Below, piece after piece: positions 1-9,334 of a stretch of DNA of 58,997 bases. The position numbers and the translations under genes are program-made. The stretch comes from Alphaproteobacteria bacterium (GTDB lineage: Bacteria > Pseudomonadota > Alphaproteobacteria > Micavibrionales > Micavibrionaceae). Every line of letters starts with the position of its first letter. Position 1 is the stretch's first letter. The DNA lies in NCBI GenBank assembly GCA_013215815.1, contig JABSQP010000012.1, positions 1 to 58,997 of the forward strand, read 5' to 3'. The notes beneath the pieces are model-generated. The model ran no database searches, was not told the DNA's origin, and saw only the letters and a list, made by a program, of their open reading frames with translations.

Positions 1-356
1 AACTAGAAGAATAACCACACTCAATAATATTTTTTTTATCTTTTTGATTACCGTTTTATTACTCATTTTACAAAAAACGCGCTGAATCTATTGTCATTAG
101 GATTTATGCGTATTTTTATGCAAAATATATGCCAGATTTATAGGCTGTAAAGAAAGACATTAACGAGCGTAAGTCCAAAATGACAAAAAGAATGATAAAG
201 TATGAGATTTCCGTGAATGATCACCCCAAAGAAAGATTAGAACCAAGATAGTTAGCTGTTTAAAAGCAATAACCTTAAATGCGGACAGCTCTTTAAAAAA
301 GATCAGAACCTCAAAAATTGAGTAAAATCAAAGCTTACGGAAGATTTCTGAAAAGA
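1..356. other. AT-rich left-edge spacer without a gene
   Basis: No convincing coding region was found on either strand. The stretch is AT-rich with only very short open frames. It lies downstream of the two minus-strand tRNA genes, so their transcript should end here. Two weak inverted repeats are visible (254-259 with 285-290, and around 308-320), but neither is followed by a proper T-run, so no terminator is called. Confidence 0.5.
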
Positions 357-431
357 TGGCTGGGGTGGCAGGATTCGAACCTGCGCATGGCGATACCAAA
401 AACCGCTGCCTTACCGCTTGGCTACACCCCA
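357..431 (-). tRNA. tRNA-Gln (anticodon UUG)
   Basis: Read on the minus strand this folds as a full cloverleaf. The acceptor stem TGGGGTG pairs with CACCCCA, the D-arm contains GCCAAGCGGTAAGGC, and the T-arm GCAGG-TTCGAAT-CCTGC is perfect. The seven-base anticodon loop TTTTGGT gives anticodon TTG (glutamine). The discriminator is G and the CCA end is encoded (357-359). It follows tRNA-Thr by 25 bases and is probably cotranscribed with it. Confidence 0.96.
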
Positions 432-456
432 ACAAATGGAAAAATGTGGGAGGAAA

Positions 457-532
<76 letters not shown>

Positions 533-543
533 GCCACTTGAAT

Positions 544-572
544 TTCCTAGCTTTTAAAGCATTTTGCCTCAA
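544..572 (-). promoter_or_regulatory. Candidate promoter of the tRNA pair
   Basis: On the minus strand TTGAGG and TAGGAA are separated by 17 bases. The predicted start lies about five bases before the first base of tRNA-Thr, a short leader usual for tRNA genes. The -10 box is imperfect. Confidence 0.4.
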
Positions 573-734
573 AAGTCGCTGGAAATTAGCAAAAAGATTC
601 TAGTTTGGCTAGCCCTTTTTTAAAAGTTTTTCACGATATCGATTTGGCGTTCTTGAGCTATATCTGATAATATCGTAAAAGAGTGTTTGTTTTTAATAAC
701 TCTTATTTAATCTATTGAAATAAAAGGTTTTTAT

Positions 735-1946
735 ATGGCTGACGGTAAACCGGATGCAGGCGCAGAAGTAGTCGTAGGATGGGCAATGATCATTGTCGTG
801 ATCTTAGCGGCACTTTGGGTCATGTACACCTTTGTTTTAACAGATCAAGTCAACAACGCCGTACGTTGGTTCCGCTACGCCGAAATGTGGCTGGTCTCTC
901 TATTCGTAGATGATAACTACAGCGTCATCGTCAATGGCCAAGAACTCAACCTCAATGAGTGGATGGAAATTACAAAAGCCGTTCCTATTGGGGAATTAAA
1001 TGTCCCTGCCCTGATTGGCATGACAACGATCGCCATCACACCACTGAAATGGCTTTTTGCTGCTATTATCAGCCTGATTGGCGTTTGGGCACTATTTAAA
1101 GGTCCTGGAACACAATACACAGAAACATTTAACCTGGATCGGTTTATCAACTTCCAGTCCAATGCGTTCCCTGTTATCGCCCCATTCATTGATTTCAACC
1201 CTGGAAAACAGCCGCCAAGAGCGCCAGGAACACCAGTTCCTGCCGAACTCCCATTATTTGCTGAAGCATTGGGCCCTGAGGAGTGGTTAGCATATAATCA
1301 GATACCTGTTCCGGACGGAGTTATAGATCAGCCCAAATGTTTCGAAGCATTCGCCAAACAACTTGGCCCTAGGTGGCGTGGCCCTAAAGGTTTAAAGCCT
1401 TATGAACAAATTCTTCTGGCAGCATGTTGTTATAAAGCGTCCAGAAAGCGAGACGAAGCCGATGTCATGCTAGGAAGATTGGCAAAATGTTGGTCGCACG
1501 ACAAAGGCCTTCAACTCGGTAAGGACGCAAAATTAGTTGGTGAAGCAAGGCGTGTCCTAAAAAATAAAGAACTCTCTCACAGCGTATTAAAAAAATGCAA
1601 TCAACACGCATGGAACACAACAGCCCTTATTCGCGCTCTGCTAACAGCAAGAGAAGAAGGTGGCGTTATGGCACCAGCACAGTTTGTATGGCTGCGCGGG
1701 CACAATAGAAATCAGTGGTATCCGCTTAACAACCTTGGTCGTCACTCTTATCATATGGAGGCCATTGGCGCGATGGCTCACTTTAAGGCAGAGAAAATGG
1801 CAAAACGCCCTATTCCAAGAGCAAAAGTACAAGATGCTGTAGACGCCATTATTGAATACATGGGCGAAAGTCATGCTCGCCCTATCCCATCTCTTGATTA
1901 CAGCGGTTCAAAGAAACGCGGTATTAAAAAACTAAAATCAGCGTAG
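735..1946 (+). CDS. dotM: DotM/IcmP-like type IVB secretion coupling-complex protein
   Basis: A 403-residue inner-membrane protein. In Legionella, DotM partners the ATPase DotL in the coupling complex that feeds substrates to the Dot/Icm type IVB system. Two hydrophobic segments (about residues 13-35 and 95-121) precede a soluble cytoplasmic domain rich in basic residues. The C-terminal third carries the family-typical stretch FVWLRGHNR...WYPLNNLGR, followed by an EA.GA.AH block. Length is close to the usual ~380 residues. An AAAGG ribosome-binding site lies before the ATG. The next genes (an unknown membrane protein, then dotL) follow with gaps of 8 and 11 bases, so they form one operon. No other Dot/Icm core genes are in the window, although the left edge is only 734 bases away. 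Confidence 0.88.
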   Translation: MADGKPDAGAEVVVGWAMIIVVILAALWVMYTFVLTDQVNNAVRWFRYAEMWLVSLFVDDNYSVIVNGQELNLNEWMEITKAVPIGELNVPALIGMTTIAITPLKWLFAAIISLIGVWALFKGPGTQYTETFNLDRFINFQSNAFPVIAPFIDFNPGKQPPRAPGTPVPAELPLFAEALGPEEWLAYNQIPVPDGVIDQPKCFEAFAKQLGPRWRGPKGLKPYEQILLAACCYKASRKRDEADVMLGRLAKCWSHDKGLQLGKDAKLVGEARRVLKNKELSHSVLKKCNQHAWNTTALIRALLTAREEGGVMAPAQFVWLRGHNRNQWYPLNNLGRHSYHMEAIGAMAHFKAEKMAKRPIPRAKVQDAVDAIIEYMGESHARPIPSLDYSGSKKRGIKKLKSA

Positions 1947-1954
1947 GCAAAGAT

Positions 1955-2479
1955 ATGTTTAAAAAACAAAGCAATTCGGTCAATACAGCTAGTGTGAATG
2001 AGGGGTTCCTTATTCTAACACTAACAACATCGGTTACTCCCGTCGTATGGAGATTGGAACTAGAAAAAGCAAAGAATGCTTCTTTTGAGATTCAAGAGCA
2101 AGACAACGGACATGCCTTAACAATCAAAGCACCAAGAAAATCCCTTGAAATCATTGGGTTATTTAACGAACAAGACGACGCCTTTGACGCACTCATGAGC
2201 GTTTCTTCTGCACTACAGAACAACGCTCAAAACAGTACGCCAGCAAAAACAACTAGTAACAAAAAGGCAGCTACACCCAATAAAGACGCCACAAATAACC
2301 GCCTTATTGTTATGCTACTTGCAACATGTTTTGTTATCGGACTTTTTTATTATTATTGGGGACGCGTTATCCCAACAACACAAACTTTTGAAACACAAAC
2401 GTTATCAGAAACAGCAAGCGATCCAGCTAACCGTACTGGCGTCCCCGTTTCAGCAGATGATTTATTAAAAGGATTTTAA
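1955..2479 (+). CDS. Unknown one-TM protein between dotM and dotL
   Basis: I do not recognise this 174-residue protein. Residues about 16-85 form a compact soluble segment with beta-strand-like alternation and no cysteines. Residues 86-115 are a Ser/Thr/Asn/Lys-rich linker, and residues 116-135 form one transmembrane helix ending in FYYYWG. About 40 residues follow, ending in DDLLKGF. No signal peptide is visible, so it is probably C-terminally anchored. It sits 8 bases after dotM and 11 bases before dotL, which argues for a role in the same coupling complex. I see no clear match to DotN, IcmS, IcmW, IcmT or IcmQ. The function is unassigned. Confidence 0.75.
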   Translation: MFKKQSNSVNTASVNEGFLILTLTTSVTPVVWRLELEKAKNASFEIQEQDNGHALTIKAPRKSLEIIGLFNEQDDAFDALMSVSSALQNNAQNSTPAKTTSNKKAATPNKDATNNRLIVMLLATCFVIGLFYYYWGRVIPTTQTFETQTLSETASDPANRTGVPVSADDLLKGF

Positions 2480-2490
2480 GGCGAATATAA

Positions 2491-4812
2491 ATGGCTCTCG
2501 ATAGAAAACGGTTTGGATATGGTAAAGCGGCTGTCGTTCGAGACATCCGACCTATGTATATACGCTTCGGCGATGCCATGCAAAAGCCGTCATACGCTTT
2601 TACGACCTGCATTATGGGAGCGATTTCGTACTTTATGGTCCCTGAGGTTACAGCTTACGTCGGTGATCTCGTATTCTTCATGTACCTTCTCTTTTTCTGG
2701 TGGCTTTGGACGCGTAACAGATCATTACCAGGAAAGCTTCCTATTGGCTCAAAATACCAAGATAGAAACAATATGGGCCCTGGGAAGAGCGGTGAAGCGG
2801 AAGGTATTCTCTATATCGGTAACGAGAAAAAAAGTCGTCAGCAGATCTGGTACAGTAACTCAGATGCCAGAACACATATTCTTTACCTTGGTACAACTGG
2901 TTCCGGTAAAACAGAAGGCTTGAAGTCCATGGTCACCAGTGCTTTGTCATGGGGATCTGGCTTCGTATATATTGATGGTAAAGCTGATACCGATTTATGG
3001 TCATCACTATCATCACTTGTGCGTCGGTACGGCCGTGATGATGACCTCCTTGTTCTCAACTATATGACGGGTAACTCGGACGGACGATCACCATCAAACA
3101 CGCTGAATCCATTTTCTAGCGGCTCTGCCTCTTACCTAACGCAAATGCTTGTATCCCTAATGCCTGAAGCAGAAGGTGATAACGCGATGTGGAAAGAACG
3201 TGCGGTATCCCTCATGAGTTCTCTCATGCCGGCATTGACTTGGAAAAGAGATAACCAGGACTTCCCTCTGTCCGTTAACTCTATTCGTACCTACTTAGGC
3301 CTAAAATACATCATCATGCTTTCGCGTGATGAAGCGTTACCAGAAAAAATACGCGAAGGTTTGATGGGCTACCTTGAAACACTACCTGGTTTCGTCAATG
3401 AAGCCTTCGATGATCAAGGTAAAGAAAAACCGATGGGCCCTGATCAACCAATGGTAGACACAAATACAGTCCACCAGCAACACGGCTTCCTAACTATGCA
3501 GTTTACACGTGCGTTGCAGTCTTTGGGAGATGACTACGGTTATATCTTTGAAACATCTGCTGCAGACATCGACATGGTTGATATCGTTCTTAATCGACGT
3601 ATTTTGATTACACTCATCCCTGCCCTTGAAAAATCCGGTGATGAAACAGCCAACCTCGGTAAAATCATCGCCGCGACAATTAAAGGTATGATGGGATCTA
3701 CGCTTGGCTCCCAACTTGAAGGGGAAAGCGCAAGTATCATTGAAAACAAGCCAACGCATTCTGCCACACCGTTCATGACGGTCTTTGATGAGGTGGGTTA
3801 CTATACCGCACAGGGTATGGCTGTTATGGCAGCGCAAGCGCGTTCATTAGGTTTCTGTCTGGTCTTTTCGGCACAAGATCTGCAAGCCATGGAAAAGCGT
3901 GTTAAAGAAGAAGCACGTTCTATTACAGCGAACTGTAACATTAAGATCTTTGGTAAATTACAAGATCCAACACAAACACGAGAGTTCTTCGAAAACCATA
4001 TTGGTAAAGACTATATTGCAAAAGTATCAAGTCTGCAGATAAGTGGATACTCCTATCACGATACACAACAAGCGAGCATCGATACAGGAACACGTGCTGA
4101 TTACGATGACCTTAAAGATATGAAAGAAGGAGAAGCAATCATCTCCTTTGCGATGGATGTTTTGGAAGCAAACATTTTCTACTCTAACCCCGGTCATGCG
4201 AAAGCGATGCGTGTAACACGCTATCTTCCTCTTGCTCCGCCAGATGATAATATCATTAAGCATGCAGATGAAATAACGAAGCTTAGAGATCTTCTCTGTA
4301 ACAAAACATGGACAGCTGAGAAAGCGGATGTGGCTAATGAAACGCCAAAAGAAATTGAAGCTATAGCGCGCGGCTTCTCTGAAGGGGAGAAAAATTGCGA
4401 GGACGTCGTTGATCATGGCGTTATGGCTTTGGCATCACTTCACGCAGATCTGTACCCGACTGAAGCGCAAGACGCCGTGCGGGAACTATTGACACCAAAA
4501 GAAGCTACAGCCCCAGCGCGGCAAGAAACACCGGCGCCTGCCCCTGCCCCAGCGGCAACACAACCTGAACCAACACCACCGCCAGCTACCGCAGCAGTAG
4601 AAGCGACAGCGGCACCTCAAGTAGAGCAGGCACCTACGCAGCCTCCTACGGCTGTACAAGAGACTGTCTTACAGAAAAAAGAGCCTGTATTGAAAAAGCT
4701 AGGCGAAGAGGCTGAAAAAATTCTAAAAGAGGCTGGTGACGCACTAAGGCGATCTTTATTTAAATCAGAAAACACAACGCCCCCAAACGGAGAATTCGAT
4801 GCAGCGGAATAA
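2491..4812 (+). CDS. dotL: DotL/IcmO-like type IV coupling ATPase
   Basis: A 773-residue VirD4/TraD-class ATPase that would receive substrates at the inner membrane for type IVB secretion. Two hydrophobic segments (about residues 36-52 and 56-74) precede the motor domain. The Walker A motif GTTGSGKT is at residues 134-141 and the Walker B segment VFDE is at 431-434. The DotL-typical motifs LGTTGSGKTEG and FDEVGYY are both present. From about residue 668 the tail becomes Pro/Ala-rich and then charged and helical. In Legionella, the C-terminal extension of DotL binds adaptors (DotN, IcmS-IcmW, LvgA), so this tail may be an adaptor-binding arm, though its sequence looks unlike the Legionella one. 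The 3' end overlaps the next start by 14 bases. Confidence 0.92.
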   Translation: MALDRKRFGYGKAAVVRDIRPMYIRFGDAMQKPSYAFTTCIMGAISYFMVPEVTAYVGDLVFFMYLLFFWWLWTRNRSLPGKLPIGSKYQDRNNMGPGKSGEAEGILYIGNEKKSRQQIWYSNSDARTHILYLGTTGSGKTEGLKSMVTSALSWGSGFVYIDGKADTDLWSSLSSLVRRYGRDDDLLVLNYMTGNSDGRSPSNTLNPFSSGSASYLTQMLVSLMPEAEGDNAMWKERAVSLMSSLMPALTWKRDNQDFPLSVNSIRTYLGLKYIIMLSRDEALPEKIREGLMGYLETLPGFVNEAFDDQGKEKPMGPDQPMVDTNTVHQQHGFLTMQFTRALQSLGDDYGYIFETSAADIDMVDIVLNRRILITLIPALEKSGDETANLGKIIAATIKGMMGSTLGSQLEGESASIIENKPTHSATPFMTVFDEVGYYTAQGMAVMAAQARSLGFCLVFSAQDLQAMEKRVKEEARSITANCNIKIFGKLQDPTQTREFFENHIGKDYIAKVSSLQISGYSYHDTQQASIDTGTRADYDDLKDMKEGEAIISFAMDVLEANIFYSNPGHAKAMRVTRYLPLAPPDDNIIKHADEITKLRDLLCNKTWTAEKADVANETPKEIEAIARGFSEGEKNCEDVVDHGVMALASLHADLYPTEAQDAVRELLTPKEATAPARQETPAPAPAPAATQPEPTPPPATAAVEATAAPQVEQAPTQPPTAVQETVLQKKEPVLKKLGEEAEKILKEAGDALRRSLFKSENTTPPNGEFDAAE

Positions 4813-5518
4813 AAACTTTCAAAGCGGTAATGTTTTTATGATCGTCCTCATTGGCGTTCTTCTCTTTGCTGCTCTAGGATATACTTTTAGCCGAAGCATG
4901 CGGACAGGCGCAGGCAATCTCACAAAACAACAAGCTAAAATTGCTGCACAGGAAATTATTAACTACGCACAATTGGTTGAGCGAGCTGTTGATCGTGTAA
5001 GACGTAATGGTTGTTCTGAAGGTGAGATTAGTTTCAGCAACCCTTCAGAGTGGGCCGCTGCAGTTGAAGCAACTTATGTACACACCCCAGCATCTGAAGA
5101 CAAATGTAAGGTTTTTAACGATAATGGGGGAAAACTAGCCTGGCAAGATCCCAATTTGAGTTACTACGATTCAAGCATGGTTATGTGCTGTGGCCTCTTT
5201 GGCGCATGGCAGTTTAGTGGTAATCTTCGTGTTAATGGGACTGGAACTAGCACAATTGGCCCCCCTTGTTCTGGGTGTGAATTAGTAACAACAAATTTAC
5301 CATTAAAAAAAGAGGTATGCAGTGCTATTAATGAGGCATTAGGCCTTGGATCTGATATCCCTATAGACCCTGGCGATATTCATCAACCAGCGTTTTCTGG
5401 GGTATCTAGTTTTGTAAGATCAGATGAGGTCCCTTCTTCAAATAAGGGTGGTTTATGCTTTCAGGAACAAGCCTCTAATCAAAGATATATTTTTTATCAA
5501 ACACTAATCGCTAGATAA
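4799..5518 (+). CDS. Pilin-like, cysteine-rich exported protein of the dot cassette
   Basis: This 239-residue protein has a short basic N-terminus, then one long hydrophobic helix (about residues 11-30, beginning SGNVFMIVLIGV), then a polar domain. That layout resembles type IV prepilins or pseudopilins, but the usual Glu at +5 of the mature helix is not evident, so processing by a prepilin peptidase is uncertain. The periplasmic part has eight cysteines, including CC and CSGC, suggesting disulfides. Its start lies inside the 3' end of dotL (14-base overlap), so it is translationally coupled to the coupling ATPase. The function is not known. It may be a structural or substrate component linked to the DotL/DotM module. 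Confidence 0.72.
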   Translation: MQRNKNFQSGNVFMIVLIGVLLFAALGYTFSRSMRTGAGNLTKQQAKIAAQEIINYAQLVERAVDRVRRNGCSEGEISFSNPSEWAAAVEATYVHTPASEDKCKVFNDNGGKLAWQDPNLSYYDSSMVMCCGLFGAWQFSGNLRVNGTGTSTIGPPCSGCELVTTNLPLKKEVCSAINEALGLGSDIPIDPGDIHQPAFSGVSSFVRSDEVPSSNKGGLCFQEQASNQRYIFYQTLIAR

Positions 5519-5570
5519 TAAAAGGGACACCTTACTTGACAGTTTAGGCAAATCAGATTCTAATTGAAGG

Positions 5571-6260
5571 ATGGCTCGTCAAGCACGCATTACATTATCA
5601 AACTCCCCACACCATATAACCCAACGCGGCAATAGAGGTGAGCCCGTATTTTTCGAAAAAAGTGACTTTCAATCCTATCTCAGTATTTTACAAGAACAGT
5701 GTGAACGCTTCTCCGTTAAAATTCTGAGCTACTGTTTGCTACCCAATCAAATTCATTTACTCGCAGTCCCTCAAGATGGTGATTTACTGGCTCGCGCCAT
5801 AGGGGAAACACATAGGCGTTACACAAACATGATTAACAAGCGGATGGAATGGCGCGGTCACCTTTTCCAAGATCGTTTCTTTTCTTATGTATGTGATGAA
5901 CAATACTCTCTGCGCGCAATGCGTTTCATTGAAAACATGCCTGTTGTAAGTGGTATCGCCCCAAAACCAGAGAACTATCTATGGAGCAGCGCTAAAGAAC
6001 GTATCAAAGTTGCCCAAGGGTCATTCCTACAACAGCCTAAAAACTTTCACGCCGTACAAGACTGGAGTGCGTTTTTAGAACGGCCAATGGATCCTAAAGA
6101 ACTACGCTCAATCGAAATTCATTTACAAACAGGGCGACCACGAGGAAACGACACATTCCTGGATATGATTGAACAGAAAATAGGCAGAAGCGTTCGCCCA
6201 CAAAAACGTGGGCGCAAACCTAAAAATCAACAAGAGAAAAATATACTGAAGGCTATTTAA
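5571..6260 (+). CDS. REP-associated (Y1/HUH-family) transposase relative, active-site residues replaced
   Basis: A 229-residue member of the IS200-like/RAYT family, recognisable from HHITQRGNRG near the start, YCLLPNQIHLLAVP, RRYTNMIN, GHLFQDRFFS, and a basic C-terminal GRPRG...RGRKPK tail. Active relatives have an HUH motif in PNHVHL and a catalytic tyrosine in RYIExNPV. Here the first His is Gln60 (PNQIH) and the tyrosine position is Phe119 (RFIENMPV). Nuclease activity is therefore probably lost, leaving a DNA-binding protein. No terminal inverted repeats or REP palindromes were seen nearby. It starts 52 bases after the dot cassette and overlaps the convergent diguanylate cyclase by 8 bases. 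Confidence 0.82.
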   Translation: MARQARITLSNSPHHITQRGNRGEPVFFEKSDFQSYLSILQEQCERFSVKILSYCLLPNQIHLLAVPQDGDLLARAIGETHRRYTNMINKRMEWRGHLFQDRFFSYVCDEQYSLRAMRFIENMPVVSGIAPKPENYLWSSAKERIKVAQGSFLQQPKNFHAVQDWSAFLERPMDPKELRSIEIHLQTGRPRGNDTFLDMIEQKIGRSVRPQKRGRKPKNQQEKNILKAI

Positions 6261-7431
6261 AGATCTTAATCTGATTTCTTCCGTCTTCTTTTGCTTTATA
6301 CAAAACAATATCAGCACGGCGGATAGCTGGATCGAGAGACTTGTCTTTGCTTGCTTCAATCTCAGCAACACCAATACTCACAGTAGCTTTGATATAATCA
6401 CCATTTTCTAAACGAAAATCTTTCATCTCAACGGCCTTACGAACACGCTCCATCACGGTGAGAGCATCTTCATGTGAGTTTGTCTCAGGAAGAAGAAAAA
6501 TAAACTCCTCACCGCCAAAACGGCCTATTTCATCTTCTAGACGAATGTTTTCTTCGAAGATTTCGACCATAGATTTCAAAATAATATCACCCGCTTCATG
6601 CCCGTGCGTATCATTAATTACCTTAAAGTGATCGATGTCTAATAGTGCAACTGACAGAGGTTTATCATAGCGTTTTGCACGTCTAATTTCTTTCACACCT
6701 TTTTCAAGAATAGAGCGCCTATTATCAACATTCGTGAGCGCATCTGTCCTCGCCAAATTTTCCAACTTGTCTGCATAAACGCTAACGCGGCGCACCAAAG
6801 GCATAAAGATAAGAAGCGCCTCCAATAATAACGTCACCATAATCACAACAAGGGCAACATGCTGGTATATCTGCAATCGACGAACGTGCTGCAAACTTTC
6901 AGCTTCATAAGCGATATTAATTGAATCAATATTCTGGATAAGGGAACCCTGAATAAGGGTTTTCACTTCTTTGTAATACTTATTGTTATAACCTAGCTTC
7001 CCCTCGGACTCCTCCAGTAAGTTTTTAACTGAGCCAACAAAGGAATCTATCTGCTGCTTAGCACGCTCATGAGACTCCTGAACCTGAATAGCAAAAAAGG
7101 TTTCTGATTTTTGCCCTTTGCCAAATTCTTTATTTTTGAAGATTTCTGTATAAGCTTGCTCCAACGAAGACAAATCACTCTCTAAACGCCCCTTTACAAT
7201 AGAGCTCTTACTATCAACGTATTCATTTACGTTAAGAGAAATTAAAGGGATCAGCTTTAGCTGCCTACTGGCATAAACAAGATCTCTGTTATTCTGTTCT
7301 TTGATAATTTCACCAATACCGTAGTGAATAATCAAAGACATATAAGCAATGATCGCTAAGGCCACAATATAGCCCGCCGTTAGCGCACGAACGGGAGCTG
7401 CTCTAGGAATATCAAATTTTTTCTCAAACAT
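6253..7431 (-). CDS. Membrane-bound diguanylate cyclase (GGDEF)
   Basis: A 392-residue sensor cyclase that should make cyclic di-GMP from two GTP. TM1 is about residues 16-37. A mostly helical periplasmic sensor of about 150 residues follows, then TM2 at about 190-213 and a GGDEF domain from about 228 to the end. The signature is GGEEF at 306-310. The metal-binding segment LLDIDHF is at 263-269. An inhibitory I-site RLED (297-300) sits five residues before GGEEF, so product inhibition is expected. The periplasmic domain resembles four-helix-bundle sensors, but its ligand is unknown. It overlaps the upstream transposase relative tail to tail by 8 bases and is probably a single-gene unit. Confidence 0.93.
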   Translation of the reverse strand: MFEKKFDIPRAAPVRALTAGYIVALAIIAYMSLIIHYGIGEIIKEQNNRDLVYASRQLKLIPLISLNVNEYVDSKSSIVKGRLESDLSSLEQAYTEIFKNKEFGKGQKSETFFAIQVQESHERAKQQIDSFVGSVKNLLEESEGKLGYNNKYYKEVKTLIQGSLIQNIDSINIAYEAESLQHVRRLQIYQHVALVVIMVTLLLEALLIFMPLVRRVSVYADKLENLARTDALTNVDNRRSILEKGVKEIRRAKRYDKPLSVALLDIDHFKVINDTHGHEAGDIILKSMVEIFEENIRLEDEIGRFGGEEFIFLLPETNSHEDALTVMERVRKAVEMKDFRLENGDYIKATVSIGVAEIEASKDKSLDPAIRRADIVLYKAKEDGRNQIKIFK

Positions 7432-7483
7432 GGATTTATTATGATACGTGAAAAGGCGTAAAGAAAAACTTAAACGCAGTGTA

Positions 7484-9334
7484 TCACATTCTAGCTGGAA
7501 CCAAAATCCCCAAAAGCTCTAAACCTTTTTCCAGTTGATTCATCGTTACCTGGCAGAGCTGTAATCGGCTCTGCTTAAGGCTTTCATCATTTTCAGAGAG
7601 AATGTGGCAGTTACCGTAGAAAGAACTAAAACCCTGTGCCAGCTTGTGGAGATATTCACATAGATGGTGCGGCGCATAACCATTGATCGAAAGTTGTAAG
7701 CTATCTGGAAATTGCGTTAAAAGCAGCGCTAAATCACGGTCACCTTCACCTAAAGCCAGATCACCATCAATTTTCTCGCCTGCATCTTTAGCCTTATTCA
7801 GTAAAGATTTGATACGAACAGCCTGATAAAGAAGATATGGACCTGTTTTTCCTTCAAATGAGGTTAAACGATCCAAATCAAACACGTAATCGGCCTGACG
7901 TTGATTTTGAAGGTCAGCAAACTTAATAGCCGCGATGGCTACCTTGTGCGCTACATCTCCGCGCTCTTCCTCGTCCATATCAGAAGCGAGATTGGCTTCA
8001 TCTAGGCGCGCTTCGGCCTTTTCAGTTGCCATCTTAATAAGGTCTTCAAGGCGCATCACGCCACCTTCACGGGTTTTAAACGGTTTACCGTCTTTACCGT
8101 TCATCGTTCCAAAGCCTGCATGCGTCAATTCAACATTGTCATTCACAATATCAGCCTTACGCACAGCGCGGAAAACTTGCTCAAAGTGAAGCGATTGACG
8201 CTGATCCACTACATAGACCATCTTCACCGGATCATAGAGCTTCACACGCTCAACAATCGTCGCACAGTCGGTTGTTCCGTACATCACGGCGCCATCACGC
8301 TTATAAAGGATCATCGGCGGGATTTTTTTATTATCTTCATTACTCGCAACAGGCACAACCCATGCACCGTCACTTTCCACGGCCCAGCCCTTTTCACGCA
8401 TATCCTCAACCATCGGTGCGATATAATCATGAACATCGGCTTCACCTTTCCAAAGGTCGAACTCAACGCCAAGCTTACCGTATGTCTTTTTCATCCCCGC
8501 AACAGAAACAGCGCGGATTTTTTCCCAAATACCGTAATATGGCTGCTCTTTGTTTTGCAGCTTCACCGTTGTTTCTTGAGCTTCTTTCTTGAGGTCTTCA
8601 TTTTCCTTCGCGGCGCCGGAGGCCTTTGGATAACGCGCGCCCATGTCTTCCATGAGCTTCGCAACAGAGGCCTCATCCTCGACATCCGTATCCAGAACAA
8701 GGCTTTCCTCTCCTTCACGCAAGTAATCAGCGATCAGCATACCCAAATGCGTGCCCCAATCCCCCATATGAACATCACCGAGCACATCATAACCCGCATA
8801 GCTCATAATACGGCGCAGAGAGTCACCAATAATAGCCGCGCGCAAGTGCCCCACATGCATTGCTTTTGCAATATTTGGCCCGCCATAATCCAAAACAACT
8901 TTTTCAGACGGAGAAATCGGCGTTACGCCGTAATTCTCTCGCTTTTCTAAATAGTCCGCGAGGTACGCGTCTGTAATGTTCAGATTGATAAAGCCAGGCC
9001 CTGCGATGGTAACTTCGCTAAAAAGAGCATTAGGATCAGAGGTTATGTAAGAAAACGAACCTTTTTCTTCATTCAAAACATATTCTATACGGTCAACATC
9101 TAAATCTTCAATAAATGTTCCTGGCATTAACTCTGTTAAAGCAGAGCATACTTTTTTTGCAATCTCACGCGGGTTCTTCTTGGCTTGCTTCGCCGCCGCC
9201 ATCGCGCCATTACATTGGAATTGCGCCAAATCAGGGCGGTCAGACACACGCACCTGCACTAACTCTTTAGGAAGACCGGCGTGCGTAAATGCCTCGCCAA
9301 CAATATCTGATAATATGTGTGTTAATGATGTCAT
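7484..9334 (-). CDS. argS: Arginyl-tRNA synthetase
   Basis: A class I aminoacyl-tRNA synthetase of 616 residues that charges tRNA-Arg with arginine. The N-terminal Add1 domain is followed by the HIGH-type motif within AMHVGHLRAAIIGD. The KMSK-like loop is degenerate, as is common in ArgRS (FGTMNGKDGKPFKTREG). The C-terminal DALR anticodon-binding domain ends in GILVPARM. Length fits the family (about 560-600) with a small insertion around the middle (a charged stretch near DMGARYPKASGAAKENED). Its start overlaps the stop of the small upstream membrane protein by four bases (ATGA), making it the last gene of a gyrB-orf-argS unit. Confidence 0.96.
   Translation of the reverse strand: MTSLTHILSDIVGEAFTHAGLPKELVQVRVSDRPDLAQFQCNGAMAAAKQAKKNPREIAKKVCSALTELMPGTFIEDLDVDRIEYVLNEEKGSFSYITSDPNALFSEVTIAGPGFINLNITDAYLADYLEKRENYGVTPISPSEKVVLDYGGPNIAKAMHVGHLRAAIIGDSLRRIMSYAGYDVLGDVHMGDWGTHLGMLIADYLREGEESLVLDTDVEDEASVAKLMEDMGARYPKASGAAKENEDLKKEAQETTVKLQNKEQPYYGIWEKIRAVSVAGMKKTYGKLGVEFDLWKGEADVHDYIAPMVEDMREKGWAVESDGAWVVPVASNEDNKKIPPMILYKRDGAVMYGTTDCATIVERVKLYDPVKMVYVVDQRQSLHFEQVFRAVRKADIVNDNVELTHAGFGTMNGKDGKPFKTREGGVMRLEDLIKMATEKAEARLDEANLASDMDEEERGDVAHKVAIAAIKFADLQNQRQADYVFDLDRLTSFEGKTGPYLLYQAVRIKSLLNKAKDAGEKIDGDLALGEGDRDLALLLTQFPDSLQLSINGYAPHHLCEYLHKLAQGFSSFYGNCHILSENDESLKQSRLQLCQVTMNQLEKGLELLGILVPARM

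Noticed and set aside
8120-8950. A 276-codon plus-strand open frame
   Set aside because: It is entirely antisense to argS. The composition is rich in His and Arg with no domain, and argS has all its conserved motifs.
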